Notes under the pieces: model-generated
Seen by the model: only the letters and a program-made list of their open reading frames with translations
Databases searched by the model: none
Told to the model about the DNA's origin: nothing
Program-made: the position numbers and the translations under genes
DNA from: Xanthobacteraceae bacterium
Lineage (GTDB): Bacteria; Pseudomonadota; Alphaproteobacteria; Rhizobiales; Xanthobacteraceae
Direction: 5' to 3'
Length of the DNA: 9,836 nucleotides
Assembly: GCA_030037185.1 (NCBI GenBank)
Contig: JASHRR010000239.1
Span: 1 to 9,836, forward strand
In this document: positions 6,424 to 9,836 of the stretch, piece after piece
Numbering within the stretch: position 1 is the stretch's first letter
Layout of the letters: each line of letters begins with the position of its first letter

Positions 6424-7053
6424 ATGCGTATTATCGCCTTCGCCGCGGCAGCGTTCATGGTCAGCGGCCCCGCCGCCGCCCAGAGTTGGGCGGAGTACAG
6501 TTATCCCGAGTACGCCTTCTCGGTCGTCTTTCCGGCCAATCCGAAGATCGAAACGACGAGCTATGAGGTCGCCGATGGCCGTTGGGTCCCAGCGCGCGTC
6601 TATTCAGCTAGCCAGGACAAGGGCCAGTTCAAGATGACGGTCGCTGACCTCGCCAACACCGGACTGGATGAAAAGGCTGTCATCGACCATGCGGTGAAGA
6701 CGCTGTCTCAAGGCGCCACCGTGAAGGTCAACGTTCCCGCCCGCATCTACCAGGTGTACGGCCGTCAGCTCACGATCGAGGGATCGGACGGCAGCCGCTC
6801 GATGGTCGCGATATTCGATATCATGGGGCGGCTCTATCAGATCGAGGCCAAAGGGCTTCCCGGTGGGAACGAGTTCGAGCTGACCCGCTTCCAGCAATCG
6901 CTGGTATTCGAGCGCGGCGTCACCAACCGTTCGCCGGAGGAAGTCCGCGCCATTCGCGAAGCGTGTCCCGGCTTGGCCGGTGTTCTCAATGCCGTGGGCA
7001 ATCCCGTCCAACCCGCTGGCCGGGACGATCCGCGTTGCCAAGCTCGGCGATGA
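6424..7053 (+). CDS. Secreted protein of unknown function
   Basis: A 209-residue protein with a clear Sec signal peptide: MRIIAFAAAAFMV followed by GPAAA with predicted cleavage after A19, so it is exported to the periplasm or beyond. A strong AGGAGG site lies just before the ATG. The mature part begins with an aromatic segment (SWAEYSYPEYAFSVVFPANP, 21-40) and then alternates beta-type segments, resembling in pattern periplasmic DcrB/PsbP-like single-domain proteins; this is a resemblance only. The C-terminal tail carries two cysteines (C181 and C205), which may form a disulphide. I do not recognise the family. It lies at the head of a run of exported-protein genes and is probably transcribed separately from the amidase cluster, given the 360-base gap and AT-rich patch before it. 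Confidence 0.8.
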   Translation: MRIIAFAAAAFMVSGPAAAQSWAEYSYPEYAFSVVFPANPKIETTSYEVADGRWVPARVYSASQDKGQFKMTVADLANTGLDEKAVIDHAVKTLSQGATVKVNVPARIYQVYGRQLTIEGSDGSRSMVAIFDIMGRLYQIEAKGLPGGNEFELTRFQQSLVFERGVTNRSPEEVRAIREACPGLAGVLNAVGNPVQPAGRDDPRCQARR

Positions 7054-7066
7054 AAGGTTGGCGCGG

Positions 7067-7092
7067 CACCGGGCTTGCCGGCAAACCGGGTG
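7067..7092 (+). terminator. Imperfect GC-rich dyad after the secreted-protein gene
   Basis: A 26-bp imperfect palindrome starts 14 bases after the stop at 7053, built from CACCGGG and CCGGGTG around TTGCCGGCAA, with two mismatched pairs. It could end transcription of the upstream gene, but no T-run follows, so an intrinsic terminator is doubtful. Confidence 0.25.
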
Positions 7093-7265
7093 ATCGCGCA
7101 GTGGCATGGCGGGGCCCCTGCGACGTCAATAACGGTTTGCTCGCGTCATTACCATTCGGTGCTGGGATGGCCATCGCGTCATTGTAACGCGGCTGTGATT
7201 GTCAAGACCGGCACCTGCGTGCTCGGCCGTCCCGAAGCGAAAGAGAGCTCTTGGATACTACATTA

Positions 7266-7508
7266 ATAGTTAGGCCGGATGATGGTTCGTAAAGGACCGT
7301 CGCCTGATGGGGATGTAGCAATATTTGCATCCCGTTGTTCTTTGAGGTGAACGGGACGGGCTCGGGCCAACACTGGTTGGCGGGGTCGGGGCCGGTTGCC
7401 CCTGCTAACGAGAATTCGCCGTGCGCCTTGGCGATTTGCGGCGCCCCGGGGCTGCAGGATCGGTTTGGTGTAGTCGCGCACGGGTCGGTCATAGTTGCTG
7501 ACACCATT
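7266..7508 (-). pseudogene. Frameshifted remnant of a secreted 'CWP' family protein, paralogue of the neighbours
   Basis: Read on the minus strand, 7508 down to about 7443 gives SNYDRPVRDYTKPILQP. After a one-base frame change near 7436-7446, the sequence continues IAKAHGEFSLAGATG, then DPANQCWPEPVPF and LLHPHQATVLYEPSS. These match the middle part of the family to which the 277-aa protein at 7561 belongs: its residues 83-152 have V.DL.NPNLKPWA, then the single Cys in QSCKP, then a hydrophobic stretch ending VEESS. From memory the fragment is closer to relatives with DYTNPILKP and NQCWP. The signal peptide and the whole C-terminal half (the HSENP..SW.GES and GDTLVVDT regions) are missing, and a stop precedes it at 7509-7511. 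It is therefore a truncated, frameshifted relic. The rest of the 507-base gap (7054-7265 and 7509-7560) shows no gene. Confidence 0.65.
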
Positions 7509-7560
7509 TCATCGAGATCGGTTGGTGACCGGGAGGAACCCACGGCCACAGGAGGAAACG

Positions 7561-8394
7561 ATGACTACATTCGCATCGAGACTTCTGCTTCTCGCGGGCG
7601 GCGCGTTGGCACTCGTCTGGGCACTGTCACTCGCCCCGACTGCCGCGGCGCAATCGAGCAACGCGCCTGATTTCCAGTCGGGCCCCCGCGGCTGGCAGCA
7701 TCCCTTCGCCGGAGAATTCCCACCGGTAAAAGGCTCGGCTATTCCGCTCTGGAACGATCCCGCCCGTCCCTATGTACCCAATGGACGGGGTCTTCAGCCG
7801 ACCTACCGCGTAGGAGATCTTTCCAACCCCAATCTAAAGCCCTGGGCGAAGGAGGTGATGAAGAAGGACAATGACGAGGTCCTTGCTGGAAAAATCGCCT
7901 ATTCGCCGGCCCAATCCTGCAAGCCACAGGGCATTCCCGACTACCTGCTGTCCCCGGGCCCGTTCATCTTCCTCCAGACGCCTACGAAGGTCGTCATTGT
8001 TGAGGAGAGCAGCCAGCAGTGGCGACACATTTATTTGAACGTGCCCCATTCGGAGAATCCGAAACCGTCGTGGTTCGGGGAATCGGTCGGCCGCTACGAA
8101 GGCGACACGCTTGTTGTCGATACCATCGGTCTGAACAGCAAGACCTTCGTCGATACCTATCGGACGCCGCATACCGAAAACCTGCATGTCGTGGAGCGGT
8201 GGCACCTGATCGACGGCGGCAATACGCTCGAGGTGAACATTACGGTTGACGATCCCGACACGTTTTATCGGCCCTGGCAGACCTTCCAACGCTACAGGCG
8301 CGCGCAGCGACAGCTTCTTGAGGAAATATGCCAGGAGGGTAATTTCGTTCTCTTCGACTACGGGATCCCCGTCGCCGCCAAGGCGGATTTCTGA
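7561..8394 (+). CDS. Secreted protein of unknown function, 'HSENP/GDTLV' family
   Basis: A 277-residue exported protein. The ATG at 7561 is chosen because GGAGG lies five bases upstream; the in-frame ATG 66 bases earlier has no site and would bury the signal peptide. Residues 1-30 form a Sec signal (hydrophobic 8-25, then TAAAQ). The mature chain holds a family core: VGDLSNPNLKPWA (84-96), QSCKP with C120, VPHSENPKPSWFGESVGRYEGD (161-182), TLVVDTIG, PHTENLHVVERW (203-214) and VDDPDTFYRPW (229-239), ending FDYGIPVAAKADF. Two cysteines (C120, C257) could pair. About 78 of the last 124 residues match the minus-strand gene at the right edge. Such proteins are common in soil proteobacteria and acidobacteria, usually annotated hypothetical; the biochemical role is unknown to me. 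A DUF6152 gene lies downstream. Confidence 0.85.
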   Translation: MTTFASRLLLLAGGALALVWALSLAPTAAAQSSNAPDFQSGPRGWQHPFAGEFPPVKGSAIPLWNDPARPYVPNGRGLQPTYRVGDLSNPNLKPWAKEVMKKDNDEVLAGKIAYSPAQSCKPQGIPDYLLSPGPFIFLQTPTKVVIVEESSQQWRHIYLNVPHSENPKPSWFGESVGRYEGDTLVVDTIGLNSKTFVDTYRTPHTENLHVVERWHLIDGGNTLEVNITVDDPDTFYRPWQTFQRYRRAQRQLLEEICQEGNFVLFDYGIPVAAKADF

Positions 8395-8477
8395 ACGGCA
8401 AAGGAAATGTTCTGGCTGCGCGCGCGTTGGTGGTGATGGCCATGGTTCATAAGATTGAGAGTGAGGAGGAAACAACA

Positions 8478-8567
8478 ATGAACAGAAAGGCTAAGCCATC
8501 GCTAGCACGGTTGGAGGGTCCACCACCCAATCGGTGCAGGGCCGGCAACAGCCGCCTCCGCCGATGA
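8478..8567 (+). CDS. Short frame behind a strong ribosome site, possibly the start of a broken gene
   Basis: The site GAGGAGG lies eight bases before an ATG, and the bases GGAGGAAAC are the same as those before the 277-aa gene at 7561, arguing that translation really began here. The product would be only 29 residues (MNRKAKPSLARLEG, then stop), basic, with no membrane segment. Neighbouring genes in this style begin with a short basic stretch and a signal peptide, so this may be the first codons of an exported-protein gene wrecked by a frameshift soon after the start. No homologue recognised. Confidence 0.25.
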   Translation: MNRKAKPSLARLEGPPPNRCRAGNSRLRR

Positions 8568-8670
8568 GATTGTACGTTGCCGCCAACCGGCACGGGCAAT
8601 CTCGGGGGATCGCCGGATCAGTGCCGCGCAGGCCTCTGGAGGGCTGAACTTCAATCACACATGGCACGCC

Positions 8671-8692
8671 TACCTTAGCCATACCTTAGCCA
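8671..8692. repeat. 11-bp perfect tandem duplication
   Basis: TACCTTAGCCA is repeated twice with no spacer (8671-8681, 8682-8692) in the gap before DUF6152. Eleven bases is not a multiple of three, so it would shift any reading frame running through it. Confidence 0.88.
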
Positions 8693-8887
8693 GGAACAGC
8701 GGGGCGTTACGCCGCGTGTGGGTGCGCGCAGTCGCATCGGCACCGGGCCTTGGTACAACGCCAAAGGTTCAGTCGATCGCCAGCAAGGTCACGGCTCGTC
8801 AAATTATTTTCCCGGAAAACTCGAAAGAGGCTGGAACCGGCCCCGTAATCACGTAGAATAGACGTATCAAATCAGCGGGAGACACCA

Positions 8888-9304
8888 ATGACATTCCGAG
8901 CACTTGGCTTTGCGGGTATCGCGGTTGCCATGACCGCCATTCCTGCTATCGCACACCACTCTTTTGCTATGTTCGATGCCGAAAAGACCAAGGTCCTTGA
9001 CGGCACCATCAAGGAATTCCAGTGGACCAACCCGCACAGCTGGATCTTGATGACTGTCGACAATGACAAAGGTCAGGCCGAGCAATGGGCGATCGAAATG
9101 GGCGGACCTGCCGGCTTGGCACGACAGGGCTGGGTTCCCAAGACCCTTACGCCTGGTATGAAAGTAAAGACGGTGATTCATCCGCTTCGCGACGGCAATA
9201 ACGGCGGGCAATTCATGGCCATCACGCTTCCGGACGGAAAAGTGATGGGCAATCCGAACGCGGCGCCGAGCGCCAATGCCGGCGGCGGTGGCCCGACCAA
9301 TTAA
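8888..9304 (+). CDS. DUF6152 family exported protein
   Basis: A 138-residue small exported protein. The signal peptide covers residues 1-22 (cleavage after AIPAIA), leaving a mature N-terminus HHSFAMFD. The mature part shows the features I associate with DUF6152: HHSF at the start, a GTIKEFQWTNPHSWI segment (39-53) with H50, a G-rich loop (72-76), PGMKVKTVIHPLRDG (89-103) and a low-complexity Ala/Gly/Asn tail. The paired N-terminal histidines next to the conserved NPHSW suggest possible metal binding, which is inference. A GGGAG site lies six bases before the ATG. It is flanked by two members of the 'HSENP' secreted family, one on each strand, a neighbourhood that hints at a shared but unknown envelope or periplasmic role. 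Confidence 0.88.
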   Translation: MTFRALGFAGIAVAMTAIPAIAHHSFAMFDAEKTKVLDGTIKEFQWTNPHSWILMTVDNDKGQAEQWAIEMGGPAGLARQGWVPKTLTPGMKVKTVIHPLRDGNNGGQFMAITLPDGKVMGNPNAAPSANAGGGGPTN

Positions 9305-9398
9305 TGAGCCGAGGCCAAAGAACCTTATCTAACCGTCAGTAGCGATCGGCCGGCGGGAGTAGCGCTGCGATCAGGGATCAGTTGTGTGCGGGTGTTCT

Positions 9399-9426
9399 CC
9401 CTCGACCGCCAGTCCGCGGTCGAGGG
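9399..9426. terminator. Perfect 11-bp-stem hairpin between convergent genes
   Basis: CCCTCGACCGC and GCGGTCGAGGG form a perfect 11-bp stem around a 6-base CAGTCC loop. It lies between the plus-strand DUF6152 gene (stop 95 bases before) and the minus-strand gene ending at 9456 (30 bases beyond the stem), so it probably serves as a shared bidirectional terminator. The flanks are only mildly T-rich (TGTTAAT on the right), so termination may be less than complete. Confidence 0.7.
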
Positions 9427-9455
9427 GTGTTAATCGTTGACAAGCCCAAGGCGTC

Positions 9456-9836
9456 TCAGAAATCCGGCTTGTCAGCGATCGGGATGTGATAGTCGAACAG
9501 ATGCTGATTGTTCTCAGCGCAGACATCTTCGACCATCTGCTCTTGAACGCGCCGGTAGCGTCGCTTGCCCGACCAGGGCTGATAGAAAGCGTCCGGGTCT
9601 TCGACCGTGAAGGTCACTTCGACCATCTTACCGTCATCGACTAGTCTCCAGCGCTCCTCGACGTGCAGCTTCTCAGTGTGGGGTGCACGGTAAGGATCGA
9701 CGACGGTTTTGTCGTTCTGCGCAATGGTATCAATGACGAGCGTGTCGCCTTCATAGTGCCCTACCGATTCGCCATACCATGACGGCCTCGGGTTCTCCGA
9801 ATGGGGCACGTCCATATAGACGCGCCGCACCTGGTG
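9456..9836 (-). CDS. Secreted 'HSENP/GDTLV' family protein, C-terminal 126 residues
   Basis: The C-terminal part of a second intact member of the family at 7561; the start and presumed signal peptide lie beyond the right edge, and the frame is open to the last base. It contains VPHSENPRPSWYGESVGHYE, GDTLVIDTI, PYRAPHTEKLHVEERW, VEDPDAFYQPW and the terminal FDYHIPIADKPDF. By hand alignment about 78 of 124 positions are identical to the 277-aa protein, without gaps. The cysteine near the C-terminus (VCAENN) is conserved. The GTG or ATG codons visible near the edge are internal, since the matching residues in the full-length relative are around 155-160. The function is unknown. Confidence 0.85.
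   Translation of the reverse strand, partial: HQVRRVYMDVPHSENPRPSWYGESVGHYEGDTLVIDTIAQNDKTVVDPYRAPHTEKLHVEERWRLVDDGKMVEVTFTVEDPDAFYQPWSGKRRYRRVQEQMVEDVCAENNQHLFDYHIPIADKPDF

Larger units (their letters stand above)
8395..8887. other. Gap with a probable decayed gene and the DUF6152 upstream region
   Basis: 493 bases without an intact gene. A strong ribosome site and short frame at 8478 are described separately. Beyond the early stop, frames 2 (GRQQPPPPMRLYV near 8540-8580) and 1 (from about 8550 to a stop at 8852) stay open, which could reflect decay of a secreted-protein gene; I could not join them into a recognised family. An 11-bp tandem duplication is at 8671-8692. TAGAAT at 8854-8859 is a candidate -10 element for DUF6152, with only a poor -35 (CTGGAA) 17 bases upstream. 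Confidence 0.4.

Noticed and set aside
1..9836. tRNA, rRNA, CRISPR array, insertion sequence or integrase
   Set aside because: No cloverleaf, regular spaced repeat, transposase motif or terminal inverted repeat was seen by reading; none is claimed.

Overview
The window is GC-rich, densely coded DNA that looks like an alphaproteobacterial chromosome. A Bradyrhizobium-like soil organism is the best guess, from the codon usage, the strong GGAGG-type ribosome sites and the mix of families (IorAB-type molybdenum hydroxylase, biuret/allophanate hydrolases, DUF6152, and the paired secreted 'HSENP..SW.GES' proteins). This placement is inference; no rRNA or other marker gene is present.

Left end (1-996, minus strand): a two-gene molybdenum hydroxylase unit. 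It has a small [2Fe-2S] subunit and the N-terminal 180 residues of a Tat-exported molybdopterin subunit that runs off the window. A 650-bp divergent intergenic region follows. It holds inverted repeats, an exact sigma-54 (-24/-12) promoter match at 1497-1511 and a perfect 5'-leader hairpin.

Centre (1660-6063, plus strand): a nitrogen-scavenging cluster. In order it encodes an NCS2-like permease, an amidase-signature enzyme closely resembling the catalytic domain of allophanate hydrolase (AtzF) but ending where the C-terminal domain should begin, and a cysteine hydrolase of the biuret hydrolase (BiuH) type. The likely scheme is uptake of a nitrogen-rich compound, hydrolysis of biuret (or triuret) to allophanate, then deamination of allophanate, with RpoN control of the first gene. 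The substrate is inferred.

Right part (6424-9836): small secreted proteins of unknown function. These are a 209-aa exported protein, a 277-aa exported protein, a DUF6152 protein and, on the minus strand, the C-terminal part of a close paralogue of the 277-aa protein. Plus-strand DUF6152 and the minus-strand paralogue converge on a perfect 11-bp-stem hairpin. Between the 209-aa and 277-aa genes, on the minus strand, lies a frameshifted remnant of a third member of the same family. The 493-bp gap before DUF6152 holds a strong ribosome site that leads into a prematurely ended reading frame, plus an 11-bp tandem duplication. This half looks like a decaying and expanding family array. No tRNA, rRNA, CRISPR or insertion sequence was recognised.
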